In this document: positions 45,996 to 58,700 of the stretch, one piece after another
Position numbering within the stretch: position 1 is the stretch's first letter
Layout of the letters: every line of letters begins with the position of its first letter
Origin: Chrysoperla carnea
Taxonomy: Eukaryota; Arthropoda; Insecta; Neuroptera; Chrysopidae
Direction: 5' to 3'
Length of the DNA: 64,000 bases
Assembly (NCBI RefSeq): GCF_905475395.1
Contig: NC_058337.1
Location: forward strand, 139,817,172-139,881,171
The notes under the pieces: generated by a model
What the model was told of the DNA's origin: nothing
Seen by the model: only the letters and a program-made list of their open reading frames with translations
Databases searched by the model: none
Program-made: the position numbers and the translations under genes

Positions 45996-47189
45996 CTTTC
46001 AGCTTATCATATGTAGGTTTAACGAAAAATATACTCACGGTCCACAAATGTACTGCTTAGGAAAAAATACGCTAGACAAATAATTAGAACGCAAAAATAT
46101 CATAAATGAAAGTTTATCTTTATAAACGGCATTAAAACGGAGAATTCTCAAGTTTACATACGTTAATTAAAATACAATTAAGCAAAATATTTGTACATAA
46201 AATAATGAACAGGACTGTACCCAAACACTAATTTAATTACCCTACAAAAAAAAAAGAAAGAACAAACTTAAACGTCTTTTAAAATATTCATTAGAAAATC
46301 GAGCGAAAATAAAACGTTAAAAAGACATAAGAGTAAGTAACGTTCAAATAAAGTTCATTTAACTTCAACATTTAGCACCATTTCTCCAACTTTTTCACCT
46401 CCTGTAGTATATACAGTGGAAAACGATTACAGCGATATTGAAGAGATAGTATAATTATGATCGTTATTATGGTTCTCCCAAAAAAACCAAAATCCGCTCT
46501 TCATAAACACATTCGCCAATTACATAAAAAACAAATTCAAGTACTGACGGGGAGGCAGCAGCTTTGACCTGCCTTCACTTTGGTACGCCTATGTACGTGA
46601 AGTTTCAGAGATGTTGATAGCAGAAATTGGTTCCAGTTTTTAACCAGGAGGAAAATAGTTTCTGGCCTAAAAGTATTTTAAATTAAACAGCATTTTTAAC
46701 GTAGCCGACTAAATCAATAACAAATGCAGATCAAGGAAAGGTGCAGCTTATGTAGCTTCTTCAGGATTCAGTGTTATCGATTGAAGAAATTGGTATGGGA
46801 TTTCATCCCTCATATAAGATTTAAGATAAATCAGAAATAATTCTTCCAATCTTCAAAGGAGTCCGATTTTTGCATTTTTTGGATCAAAATAGCTCTAAAA
46901 AGAATTTAAATAAAAAATACTTTATAAGAACAAGCTTTCATTGTACTAAAAATTAGAAAATAATTTTATCTATGAGTCACTCATACATGATTATTTGTAA
47001 AAGCTTGAGGTGCTCAATATGTTTGTATGTAACTATGTTTTTTTGAGGTGGAATCTTGGAAGTGAATTTTATATTGAGCCTCATTACCTCCAGCTTCGAT
47101 CGCGCGCGCTAGAAATTTTTATGTGAGACCTATTGGGTCCTCTGTGGGTTGCCCTATAGGGTCCGCACATAGGGATGTCACGCATAGAC
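45996..47189. other. Gene-free interval with a half fold-back repeat
   Basis: 46925-47020 is one arm of the fold-back seen at 15317-15560. No gene recognised. GCGCGCGC near 47100 is the only GC-rich spot. Confidence 0.4.
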
Positions 47190-47600
47190 CTTTCTGGCCC
47201 TGATTGGGCAATCCCACTTGTGGCCCAATGGGGAAATTCAAAAAAGGTCCCATTAAGGCATTTCCAATTGTGCCCCAATGGGGAAATCCAAAAAAGGTCC
47301 CATTAAGACAATACCACTTGTGCCCCAATAGGGAAATCCAAAAAAGGTCCCATTAAGGCAATACCACTTGTGCCCCAATAGGGAAATCCAAAAAAGGTCC
47401 CATTAAAGTAATCTTTCTTGAGCCCCCATAGAGAAATCAAAAGAAGATCCCATTAAGGTAATCTTTCTTGTGTCCATATGGAAAAATCCAACAAAGGTCC
47501 CATGAAGACATAATCCTACTTGTATTTCTTAAAAAAATCACAAAAAGATCTCATTAAGGCATCCCAATTTCAGTCTTAATAGGAATAGTCCAAAGTGGCT
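47190..47600. repeat. 50-bp tandem array (about seven units)
   Basis: Units begin at 47220, 47270, 47320, 47370 and 47420, each GTGCCCCAATRGGGAAATCC then AAAAAAGGTCCCATTAAGGC; later units decay toward 47600. A partial unit lies to the left. It also makes spurious reading frames. Confidence 0.85.
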
Positions 47601-47879
47601 CCATAAAGAGCATTTTAAAGTAGATCCTACTAAAAAAATTAATTATCATAAAAAAATTGACAGGACTAAATTTTTTTCTGCTATTATTAAACTTAATATC
47701 ATAATAATAATAATAATAATAACATAACCAGTAGAATCTTTTAATATAGTAAAATCATTTAAAAGAATATTTTTATTTATCAGTTGAGACATGCGTTTTA
47801 TCTAAAAAACATTATATTGCTTGATATAAATTATATGTAGGTAATAAAGTTAATAATAATTATATCAATTAAATCGGAT

Positions 47880-49811
47880 TCACTTACGACTTGCTTACGA
47901 TAAGTAGGACTAGATTCAAGTTGGTTATTAAAATCAACAAAAGTATCGTTATCATCGATGGGAAAATCAAATTTTTTGCTTTTTTCACCAGTATTTTGAT
48001 TTTCATCAACACCGTCGCCAAAACATTTCTTTTTTAAGATGTTTTTTATCTCCTTCATGTCATTAGCTAGTTGATTAAACTCAGCAGTAATTTGAACAAC
48101 AGTAGAGTTCAATTGGCTAATTTGTTTACTTATACTCGTAAAACATGTAATAACATCCATATTTTTTATTGAATCTGTAAAAAAAAAAAAAGTTATAGGA
48201 TGTATGTTTCACAATTCGTTAAGTTTAATTTTGTCGATTTTGTTTTATTTTTTTTTCATTATAATATTCAAATTTTACCTTTACAAGTTACAGACGTCTT
48301 CTTTATCGAATTTTTAAACTTATCAATTTTACAACTTCGTGTAGGTGACTTAGTTGTAAGAGATTGCTTCGAATTTGAGTCATCGTGCAGACTGCTATTA
48401 AAACTACTGTTACTGCTGTTCTTCGCAGAATTATGTAACTTCAACTTCTTATTGTTGAATTTATTTCGCGGTGACACTCTTTTCCGCTTCAGCAATTTTG
48501 ATCGACTGGTTGAAGGTGAAGAGTCACTAGTTTCGTGTGATAAATCCTGGGTTGATTGTCGAAAAACGTCATTATTATCATCACTATCCAGGTCAAATGA
48601 TCCATCATTTTTTTTCCCCTTTCTTTTATCATTTAATTGCAATGAAGAATTTTTTCTCCCTGAGGACTCTACAGAAAAAATTAGAATATTCATTGTCTGT
48701 ATTATTAATTTAATTATTTTAATATTTAAAACTTAACCTGTATCATCAAATTCTACTTCAAAGGTGTTCAATTCTTTTTGTAAATTTTCGATATTATTTT
48801 TATTTGACTTCATTTTTAATAATTTAAGATCTTTCGAGGCCTGTAGTTTAGCGGAATCTTCTTGTTTAATATTTTCAAACGTTCTTCAGCTTCTTCATAT
48901 GAATCTGTAAAATAAATATACCATAATAATAAATTTTCTGAATAATACACAGTAATAAATATTTAGACATACTTGCTCTTCCGCGTATTTCAACATTATA
49001 ATCAGGCCATTTAGAGGAAGGCTTAGCACAATTTTTAACTATCGCTTGAAGCTTGCTGTAATTCGACTGATCAAATGGACCAGGCATAAATTTACAACGA
49101 CAACTGTTATTCTTGTCAAGGAAAATCCAATTAGCCGGGGCAATATCGATCTCTTCAACTTTTCCGTCTTCTTTGGTTTTGGAAAATAATACCAAGTAAA
49201 ATCGCGATAGTTTCCTAGAAATAAATAATCAAATTATTATCTGTAGATCAACAGTAAGAAAAGTTAATTATTTTTGACATGTGCCTATTTAATGGTTAAA
49301 CAGAAAAGAAAAAATTTGTATATCAAGCAGCATATTAGTTATGAAAATAATTTGTATGAAATTTATACAAAATTAATTTCATAATCGTATATATTTAAAA
49401 TAGAAGTCGTGACACTTGAAATAAAATTTCATTGAGCTAGACCAACATCTAACAATTTTTAGAAAAATACTTTTATAAAAAAATTTTTTTTAAGAAAATT
49501 ATTGCAAGAAAAAATTTTAAAATACCTTGATGGGATTTTAAAAAATATTTTTTATAAGAATTTACTTTTTGAAAATTTGTGTCTGCTTTTGTTAAGTCGC
49601 GTATCTTAAAATACAAATAATCTATAAATATTATCCAAGTATGAAAATACAAAATATTTTTAATTTATATTTTTCAAAAAATAAAAACTATCATTGTTCG
49701 TTAAAATTCTATTGTTTATACACAGAAAAACTGCCTGAAATACTCTAACAACTAATGTTTCAATTTATTCTATGCTTATTACTTTTCGAATACTTACTTG
49801 TCTTCAGTCAT
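47880..49811 (-). pseudogene. Multi-exon uncharacterised insect gene with a frameshift in exon 3
   Basis: Five coding exons on the minus strand: 49811-49798 (MTED + first two bases of Lys), 49214-48973, 48904-48738, 48668 to ~48272 and ~48180 to ~47885, with GT/AG borders and matching phases. Exon 2 holds an N-terminal domain (FYLVLFSKTKEDG ... IAPANWIF ... PSSKWPDYNVEIRG), continued by SYEEAEERL in exon 3. The middle is Ser/Lys/Asp-rich with basic patches (LLKRKRVSPR), so possibly nuclear. Exon 5 carries a coiled-coil-like stretch (ISKQISQLNSTVVQITAEF...). In exon 3 the frame shifts by one base near TTGAAAATATT: the first part reads one frame, and the part that joins exon 4 in phase reads another. 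This is a real break or a sequence error. A further 3' exon is expected at the GTAAGT near 47886 but was not found. The same N-terminal domain is in the 8880-9453 remnant. Confidence 0.65.
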
Positions 49812-50111
49812 TTTCAATCACTAATGCTGGAATCACCTTTAAAAAATTAAATTATTTTTTTTGAGAATTTAATTTAATATCAAAGATTCTTAGTATTAAA
49901 TTTATTTTAACAGTATAAGTATATTATGAAATAAAAATAATTTAAACTAACAACCACAAGTAACCTGCTTTAACTTGCACTCGCGTAACGTTTGCCTTCC
50001 GTACTTAACTTCAAACTATCGTCTTTTGTTTGGTATGAATAGTGAATACCACCATCCATCGATATACTAATGCGTAATACTTAGTTTCTTCACAGTACAC
50101 ATATATACACA

Positions 50112-50460
50112 TATACAGGGTTAATCTATATAACTGGTCCATGGAGGCGGAGTTTACATACATAAGGGCTTACCCTTATACAAAAATTTTTAAATAGTAG
50201 GATATTTTTGAATCATTCAAAATTGTAATTGACCATTTAGAAACCTTTATTGATTCGTTTTAACATGAAATATTTATTGTTTTATTGCTTAATTGCTTTA
50301 CAATGAGACAGATAATATATTTGAAAATAGATATTTTTTATTATTTACAAAAATCTCCTACTATTGGATATTTGTATATCCAATGAAAATATTAAATTAA
50401 ATTAAGGGGGTCAACTTAAAATACTCAATGTACTCTATATGTTAACTGACCCTGTATACA
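50112..50460. mobile_element. MITE with TACAGGGT ends
   Basis: TATACAGGGTTAATCTATAT at the left and ATATGTTAACTGACCCTGTA at the right face each other, with TA at both outer ends (Tc1/mariner-type TA target). About 345 bp, non-coding. Confidence 0.65.
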
Positions 50461-51262
50461 AGACACAAAGGATCATATAAACAACTGTGTGCTATACTGT
50501 GGAGCGTCACTAATTTAGATTTAAATAAACTATAAATATATTGTCGTATCCCAGGAGTTGTTCCAGGAAACGGTTGAACCTTTTAATTAATTTTACTTGG
50601 TATTACCAAGGGCAGGACTTGCTGTCACCAGGTTGATCCTTGTACGTAGATCCCAAAACGGACGGTTACTTCCAATCACAAGTAAATTATTATAATTTAC
50701 TAAAGTCAAAAATTTATTGTTGACTTATTCAGAATTCAGTTTATTACTTAAATCAATTTTTATATTGATTTTAATGTTACATGAAACTTCCTTCCTTTTT
50801 GCAATTTAACACTTGTTGACTTTTTTGTATTGTAATTAAAAATATACCGGAGACTGTATTTAATTAATTATTTATTTATTAAATAATATTACAATTTGAA
50901 TAAAAATACTAATCTGATTTACATTGGATTTTGTTTCTCAATTTATATAATTATTATTGCTTATTCAGCAATATGTCGCCATGATCTATTGATCATGCTC
51001 TGTAAGAAATAATTTGGGAAATATAGGATAATTCAGGATACTACAATATATACTTCTTCGTATATTTTAGATGGAAACAAATGAGCAATCAGTGTCTCAG
51101 ACATCTGATTTTTTTTGCATATATTGATAAAAAATTATATAACCTAAAACATTATTGAAAATGAAAAGAAGTTAGGAGTAAGTCTGAAAAGCCTTATTCC
51201 TTGAAATAGGCAATGTATCTTTAGTTGTATAGATGGAAGATCTGAAATCAAAATTATAATCA
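50461..51262. other. Gene-free interval
   Basis: A moderately GC-rich stretch near 50550-50680 could be retroelement-derived but is not recognised. Confidence 0.35.
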
Positions 51263-51263
51263 T

Positions 51264-51852
51264 AAACAAGTGAAAACAAACAATTGACTGAGTTAATTGT
51301 TGAAATACCATGTATAGACAGTGTTGATTACACTGTCACATTACACACACATACATGTCACACATATATATATATATATAACTGATATACCCATATAATA
51401 CTATACAATTTGCGCATAATTTGCGCTCTCACGGGTAAAAAGTGACGTTAACGAAAAAATGTTTCAATCAAAAGTTGTTTATTTTTTTATAAGGAACATT
51501 TTTTACATTTAAACTTTTGTTCTATCTCTAACGTTTTACAAGATGAACCAAGACCCAATTGACCTATGTTGCTCATTTACGAACTTGACCTCACTTTTTA
51601 TGGCCTCAGCACGCTATAAATATTTCATCTAGATATCCCTTTTCGTTTTTGAGTAATCGTGATGACAGATGGACAGACAGACGACAGACGACAGACGACA
51701 GACAGACAGACAACCGCAAATGGACTAATTAGGTGATTTTGTGAACACCTATACTAAAATTTGGTACATAGCATCAGTATTTTTAAGCGTTACAAACTTG
51801 GGACTAAACTTAGTGTACCTTTGTATATTTCTTATACATGGTATAAAAATCA
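51264..51852 (-). mobile_element. Family A element, full-length reference copy (-)
   Basis: About 585 bp from ACAAGTGAAAACAAACAATT to ATACATGGTATAAAA, including (AT)n, TTTGCGCTCTCACGGGTAAA, a GACAGACGACAGACGACAGA run and TTGGGACTAAACTTAGTGTA. It is the best template for the family. Confidence 0.85.
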
Positions 51853-52854
51853 AATTTTTCTGATAAATCTTAAAAGTAACTTTGAATACACATATAACTT
51901 TTTTACACCTGTAACCACCGATATGGTTAAAATAAAAGTTTCTCCCAAATAAGTAAGGTAACGCTAGATTTCTTGTCATACGAAAAGATGGATATTGAAT
52001 TGTAAATTGAGGGTTAAATACAGTGGTTTTTATTATGTGCCGATATTAAATTTGTTTATTGGTTTATGTTCAGCAATAAGATAAATTAATAACTAATAAT
52101 TATAAGAAACTAGCTGTACCCGGTATGCATTCCAATACTACATAAAGTTGAAAAGTTTGATTTCATATTCTGTTTAATAAAGTGTTTCTTGATATAAAAT
52201 ATTTTTGGTTTTTCCGTTTAGTGCGTGCACGAATAAATTAAAATTCAAAGTGCCTTAAAGATTGACTGTCTTTATGAGTTTCGAAATTTTAAAAAACGGT
52301 CTACTCTATATAAATCAAACGGCCAAGTTGCGTGCTTAGATGATTTAAAGTATTAATGACTGACAAATGTAATTTGATTTGCTTGTTTAAACGTCAATAT
52401 AAACAAACACTCAATACTGTTATTTAAATTATCATTTTTAAGGTAGTTGCTCCATTATGATAGTGTCAAAAGTATGAAAACTTAAGAATATTTCGAAATC
52501 AATTTCTGCTTGGTAATCGAAATACGTATTTACATAATAAAACAATTGATCTAGAAAATTGGGGCAAATCGAAAGTTATACGGGAAGAATATTTGTTAAG
52601 ATTCCTACATACAATCAGTGACTGTATGTGATTAATTGCTTTCAATCCTTCTACTATAGTTGTTTCTGTTACAACCACAACACTCTACTTTAATCTTGTG
52701 CACAAAATTCTAAGTTTAAATGTGTCATGATTTTGGAGCTTCCATTGAAACTATGTGGTGGTTTCACGATTTTCTCATGCTGTACGTGTAAAATATGTCA
52801 AGTTTAATCGCAATTGTCTCATAAAGGATGTGGTAAATCTACTTGATATTTTTA
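51853..52854. other. Gene-free interval
   Basis: ACTAGCTGTACCCGG near 52111 resembles a reversed Helitron-type 3' end but no body was traced. No gene recognised. Confidence 0.35.
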
Positions 52855-53180
52855 ACCCCATAACGAAAAAAAAGGGGTGTTATAAGTTTGATCACTATGT
52901 GTGTGTGCCTGTCTGTCTGTCTGTTTCATCGTAGTGCTTAAACGGATAAACCGATTTTGATTTTTTTGCTTTCGTTTGAAAGGAAATTTAACGGAAAGTG
53001 TTCTTAGCTATGGTTCAAGTGCGAGCTTAGGGTTCCGTATCTGAAAAAAACAAAAACATTGGCGACCATCTTCAAAATGCTTTAAGGAAAAGGGTAATTA
53101 AATAGAGAGCGTTCTTACATATGTGTCAAATGCGAGTATAGGGTTCCGTACCCGGGAAATTTGTCGGGGGCTTTTTAAAT
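52855..53180 (+). mobile_element. Family C element, unsplit copy
   Basis: AACCCCATAACG, GGGGTGTTATAAGTTTGATC, a GTCT run, CTTAAACGGATAAACCG, two AGGGTTCCGTA motifs and a GTCGGGGGCTTTTT end. About 325 bp, non-coding. Confidence 0.7.
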
Positions 53181-53828
53181 TGTGTGAATTTCACATGTAA
53201 TTTTATATGCATTTAATTTTTTAACTTTGTAAATTTTGTAATCGCGGAGCAACTACCTCAGGGACGATATCATTTGAATTCATATTACAAAGTACTGAAA
53301 ACTCCTCTATAACATATCTTTTGTTTACAATTGCATAAATTATCTGGTAAAACACAAAGTAATTTTTCGCATGCACCATATTTACCGTTTAATGTCAACC
53401 CGTTTATCAAACATAAAAAGTAATAAAATAATAGGAGACTAATAATGATTTGAAAATAATAAAAAATTTTACCAAAATAAGTAATTATGGACGCGTATTA
53501 AATAATTCAAATAAAAAAAATATACGATTTTTTTAATTTTTTTTTTTTTTTTGACATGTACAATGATTTTCAATAAACGATTAGGTTGGTAAAGAAAATT
53601 ATATAAAAGCGTAATAAAGGGTTATTATTTGCTCTATTCGATTCAATTCGAGGTTTAATTTCTATTCGAATGTAGGTAAATCTCATTTAATATTCTTTGT
53701 TTCAATTGTATGTATGTGTGCATGTATTGCATAACCTATTAGATTGGTTATAGATAGCCAACGTTTTCTGTGTGTTCGATTTTAATATTGTGTTTATAAT
53801 TTAAGGGTTGTATATTTCATAGAAATCA
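53181..53828. other. Gene-free interval
   Basis: AT-rich with a T run near 53530. No gene recognised. Confidence 0.4.
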
Positions 53829-54012
53829 ATGTAATATGACACTTGAAATTTACATGATAAAAATACATGTTTAAACTTGTTTGAATCGCATTAGATCTTA
53901 AAATAATTTTACACGTGTTATGAGATTAGATAATAATTTCTGCTGGTGGGGGATTTTTGGAGTGGTGGTAATCATATAAAAAAGGCGCTCGACATTACGG
54001 TAATATCAGTTT
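53829..54012 (+). mobile_element. Polinton-like copy 2, left fragment (inner arm end and promoter)
   Basis: Matches 22300-22667: AATATGACACTTGAAATTTA, TTTACACGTGTTATGAGATT, TCTGCTGGTGGGGGATTTTT, and the promoter with TATAAAAAA (from 53975) and TCAGT (54006-54010). It is cut right after the initiator by the next element, so ORF1 is missing. Confidence 0.8.
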
Positions 54013-54132
54013 TGTTATGTAGTCAATTGTTGAAGATCAATTTTATTAAAAAGTTAAAACAAAAATCAATTTATTTAAATCTCGCGCTAACATGTCAAAG
54101 CGAATGATCTTCAACAAATTGATTACATAACA
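54013..54132. repeat. 120-bp inverted-repeat unit at the insertion point
   Basis: TGTTATGTAGTCAATTGTTG (54013-) and CAACAAATTGATTACATAACA (-54132) are inverted with one gap and one mismatch over ~26 bp. It is either the start of the gypsy LTR (TG...) or a separate tiny MITE. Confidence 0.6.
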
Positions 54133-55773
54133 CATTTAAATACAAAATATTATATTTTGTTTACTTACTATAATAACTTTTGGCGCGAGTAATTTACCTC
54201 CAAGCTGAGAAATTATATTATCACTCTCTTAAAATCTTCTGTATACATCACATCCTAATATACATTTGACTCGAACGCTGAATAATTTTGTCATCTATTA
54301 TAACTGATCATCATTTATTATAACTGATACATCAAGTCACATTTTGTTGTAAAAATACCAATTGTAAAATCTGAAAATAAATTGTAAACGACAAAAGAAG
54401 AGACACATTATTTCAATAAAAGTTTCTTACCTGCATTTGAAGTGTTTAATTTCATCGTTGTCTATCATCCTTGTCATCCAGCTACAGCCGTAAAGGATTC
54501 TCATCAAATTATTTAATAAGTTTCCACAAATAAGCGACATCGTAGCAGATCTGGAAGCTCCACATGGAATAAGGATAACGAGCTAAATTATACATCTCGT
54601 GTACGGGTGAGTATTAGTTTTATGAAATATATTATAAATACCTGTTGCGATTCGAAATAGGATTGTTTCGGTACGGATTGCTGCGCTATATATTTGGGAC
54701 GGATAGTTCATTGCTGTCACCAAATTTATCACTTGATAATATTTATCACCTTTAATCATTTGATAACATTCATCACGTTTAAATTCATCACTTTGAATTG
54801 CATTCTGTTTACACGTGTTTGCAAGTTCATTGCTGTCACCAAATTTATCACTTGATAATATTTATCACCTTTAATCATTTGATAACATTCATCACGTTTA
54901 GATTCATCACTTTGAATTACATTCTATTTACACGTGTTTACAAATTCAAAATCTAAATGTCACATCTATTGCATGAATAGTATCTATTCATGACAAGTGC
55001 ATATATGTCAATGGCAGCATAAAGACGAAACATCACATTGTGACTTCTATATATATATTCCACAAAAAAATCTTAGATCATTTGATGCATCAAACGACTT
55101 CCGCCAATGAACAAATAATTAATATCGAAGCAATTATTAGTTTAACTGACACCAGACGAAAAGTAATATTGTTATAATATTACAATTGTTGTGTGGTTTA
55201 CACTTATCCAATACTAAAGCTACGGACCTCAAAAGCACGTGGTGAAAACGTAGCACAATTTTTCCACAACTTTCACCTTTAAATTATAAGTTTTCGCCAG
55301 GGCCATTACTCTGTCTAATATAAAACGATTTAACATACGAACCACATAACAAATGGTAACATCGCTCCGTAAAACAAATATTTTCGTCATTGTGATTTAA
55401 ATACATCAATTTAAATCACAAATCTTAAAATCACAATTTGAATATTTGCAAAAAGCATAGCATTTGCAAATTTTCGAACAATAAATGCTTCGAGTTATAA
55501 GTAAATAATAAACCACATTTTCTTAAAAAACCCTTTTATTTCTCTCTCTCTTTATTTTCCAAAAACAAACATACATAACAAACACATAATTCTTTATTAT
55601 CACACCTTTTTTTGCGATTTGTTTCTGCTGTTGTTGTTTCTGTTTTAGGAAAACCATTTTCACTCATTATCTGGTATTGCATCCGATTCGTGGAAATCTG
55701 AAAAGGAAATTACAAGCTGAGACTACAATAGATCTTACAATTTAAGGAAACAGTCACCATATTCAAATTCGGA
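54133..55773 (+). other. Probable LTR and leader region of the gypsy-like element
   Basis: No gene. TATAAAACG near 55318 and AATAAA near 55505 could be LTR promoter and polyadenylation signals. With no 3' LTR present to compare, the LTR cannot be delimited. Confidence 0.4.
54706..54943. repeat. 119-bp tandem duplication
   Basis: GTTCATTGCTGTCACCAAAT ... TTTACACGTGTTTGCAA (54706-54824) is repeated at 54825-54943 with few changes. Confidence 0.85.
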
Positions 55774-58700
55774 ATGTCAACCAATCAATCAAATGGCGCA
55801 GTCCCACGGACTACACCAGCAGCTCAACACCAATCAACCTTCAGCACACCACCATCACAGCCCATACCATCTTGTACACCACCAACTGTTGTGACACAGG
55901 TACCAAGTGCTCCAATTAACGCAAACTTAATATATAATATCCACTCGGACGGTAGACTATCTCCGATTAGGCCGTGGCATTCGAATCCAACAGCTCCACC
56001 TATGCCCCAATTCCCTCCAATCCCCCTATTCCTACACGCAGTCAATTATATCCTAGTTTAAATCATCCCAATTTACCAAACACAAATAATAATAATATCC
56101 CCACTCCCAATTCCACGAGTGAAACCAATACGCCAAACCGCCGAATGAGCCAGCGTGAAAACATGGTGCAACTGATGGCAATTCAAAACCAATTATTAAT
56201 AAACACACATCGTGAAATACAAAATCTCTCAGGACCTAATTTTCATCCAGATATGTCTCAGTTATGTCAATCTATCCCAAAAACAGATGGTGATAATCCT
56301 ATGCAGTTTTTAGAATTTATAATTAAAACTGAGAAAATTGTAAATCTCAATATTTTGCCTATCAACAAACTTATAAGGGGCTTAGTGTCAAGAACTGATG
56401 GTGAACTACAGTTGTGGTTATCCAGGCTAGCGACATCATCAAATGATTGGATTGAAATCAAAGCTAACCTGTTAAATAATTTCCTATCTCCCACACAAAC
56501 TTCGCGTGTCATCTTGACCAAAATTTTCAGATATCAAACCGTAAACGAAAGCTTAAAACAATATATTGTCGATCTAGAGAATACCGCCAAAGCACTAAAC
56601 TTTAATGACGAAACACGCATCGTCACACATATCCTAGACAGCGCAAATTCTAAATATTTACCCTTGTTATCAACCATTTTTCCTCCTCCAGCTACGTTCC
56701 GTCAATTATACGATATCGCAAAACGTGCCGATGAAAGCACCTCTCGTTTACTCGCAGCTACCCAACGCGAGACTCCTAACAAGTCATAGCAACAACTAAC
56801 GACTGATAAACTCGAGGCACCTCCACCTAAAGGCCATAAATTGTTTGCCTCCTTGTCAAATAGCCACGAGTTTAAATATTCTAATAAAATACCTTTCATT
56901 AAAATTGATGTGTTAGGGCAAAAATATCAATGTATGATTGACACCGGATCATCGTACAATATCATCCGTTCGGATCTGGTTCCAAAGCTGAAACATAAAA
57001 AACACCAAATCAGCAAAACCTTCAAAAAATTGACAATAGCAAACAACACCAACATTACCATTAACAAAGTTATCAATTTAATCATCAAAATTGAAAATTA
57101 CACATGGAAAGTTCCGTTCCTCATCGTCAAAAACTTACCATGTTCAATCATCTTAGGCAATCATTTTCTACATAAAGTTAAAGCTAATTTAAATTTTCAA
57201 ACTTGTAACTTTACGATTCCTAGTCGAAGTTTAAATATTCCCATCATTTTCAACTTTAACGATCAGCTCCACCTAGTCCTTGAAAATACAGCCAAACTCC
57301 GTCAATCTGAGCTCGAAAAGCTTGAAGAATTAAAACAATCCTACAAAGACGTTCTATGCAATAAAATCGGTCATGCTACAAACCATACGATGAAAATCCT
57401 TCTAAAAGATAGAACTCCTACGTATAAACATCCATACACAATGGCTCCTCCAAAAGCAGCCATTCTTCAAAATATCATAGACGATCTTCTTCAACAAAAT
57501 GTCATCGAAAAGTGCACCAGCAGTTGGGCATCCCCAACATTTCTTGTCAAAAAACGCGATGGCAATTACAGGATCGTCCATGACTATCGAGAGGTTAACA
57601 AAAAGATATTATTCGACCCATATCCAAGCTCTCAAGTACAGGATTGCCTTAATTCGTTACATGGTGCAAAAATTTTTTCGAGTCTCGACTTAGTATCCAG
57701 CTATCATCAAATTGCCTTGGACAAAAACTCTAGAAACATCACAGCTTTTGTCACCCCACAAGGCCAATATCGATACTTAAAGGCTCCACAAGGACTAGCG
57801 AACTCATCCCAAGCTCTAAACAGAATTATGATGGACATTTTCGGAGATCTTAAATACAAATTTTGCATACCATACGCAGATGATCTTCTCATATACTCAA
57901 AATCCATCGAAGAACACTTCGATCATCTCCAAGAAGTTTTCGATAGGTTAAAATTACACGGTCTGACTGCGAAACCTGAAAAATGTCGTTTCTTCATGAC
58001 CCGCCTAAAATACTTGGGTTTAATCATCGACGAGTTCGGCCAATCAATCGACATGTCCAAAGTTCAGGCCATAAACGATCTTCCTCCTCCAAGAAACCTT
58101 AAACAACTTCGTAGTTTCTTGGGCATGACAGGATACTTCATGAAATTCATCGAAAACTATGCCGATATCTGCCTACCACTAAATAAACTTCGACAAAAAC
58201 ATACAAAGTTTGAAATAAAAGAAGAACATCTGCGAGCTTTTAATAATCTAAAAGACAAACTTACCTCTGCACCAATTTTAAAATTTCCCGACTTCTCCAA
58301 ACCGTTCATTGTTAGATGTGATGCTAGTGATCATTGTATAGCTGGAGTTTTACTCCAACGTGTGGATGATGTTCTCCATCCAATCGCATACACATCCAGG
58401 AAATTATCACCAGCAGAAGCCAAAACCCACATCTATGAAAAAGAAGCGCTAAGTTTGATCTCAACTATAAACAAATTTCAAGATTATTTACAACATGCCA
58501 AATTCATTGTACAAACAGATAACAATGCCCTATCATACCTCTTTAAGAACTGTAGAAATATAGGAAAATTAGCTCGTTGGCAATTGACTCTAGCAAACTT
58601 CCAATTTGACGTAGAACACATTAATGGCTCTATTAACAACATCGCCGATGCCCTGTCTAGGCTATACTCTGACGAAAACACGGAACAAACCTGCATAAAC

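Noticed and set aside
47084..47328. Two minus-strand frames of 64-69 codons
   Set aside because: They are the translated 50-bp tandem repeat, not genes.
48200..48736. 178-codon plus-strand frame
   Set aside because: It is the antisense of exon 4 of the minus-strand gene, which has matching splice sites.
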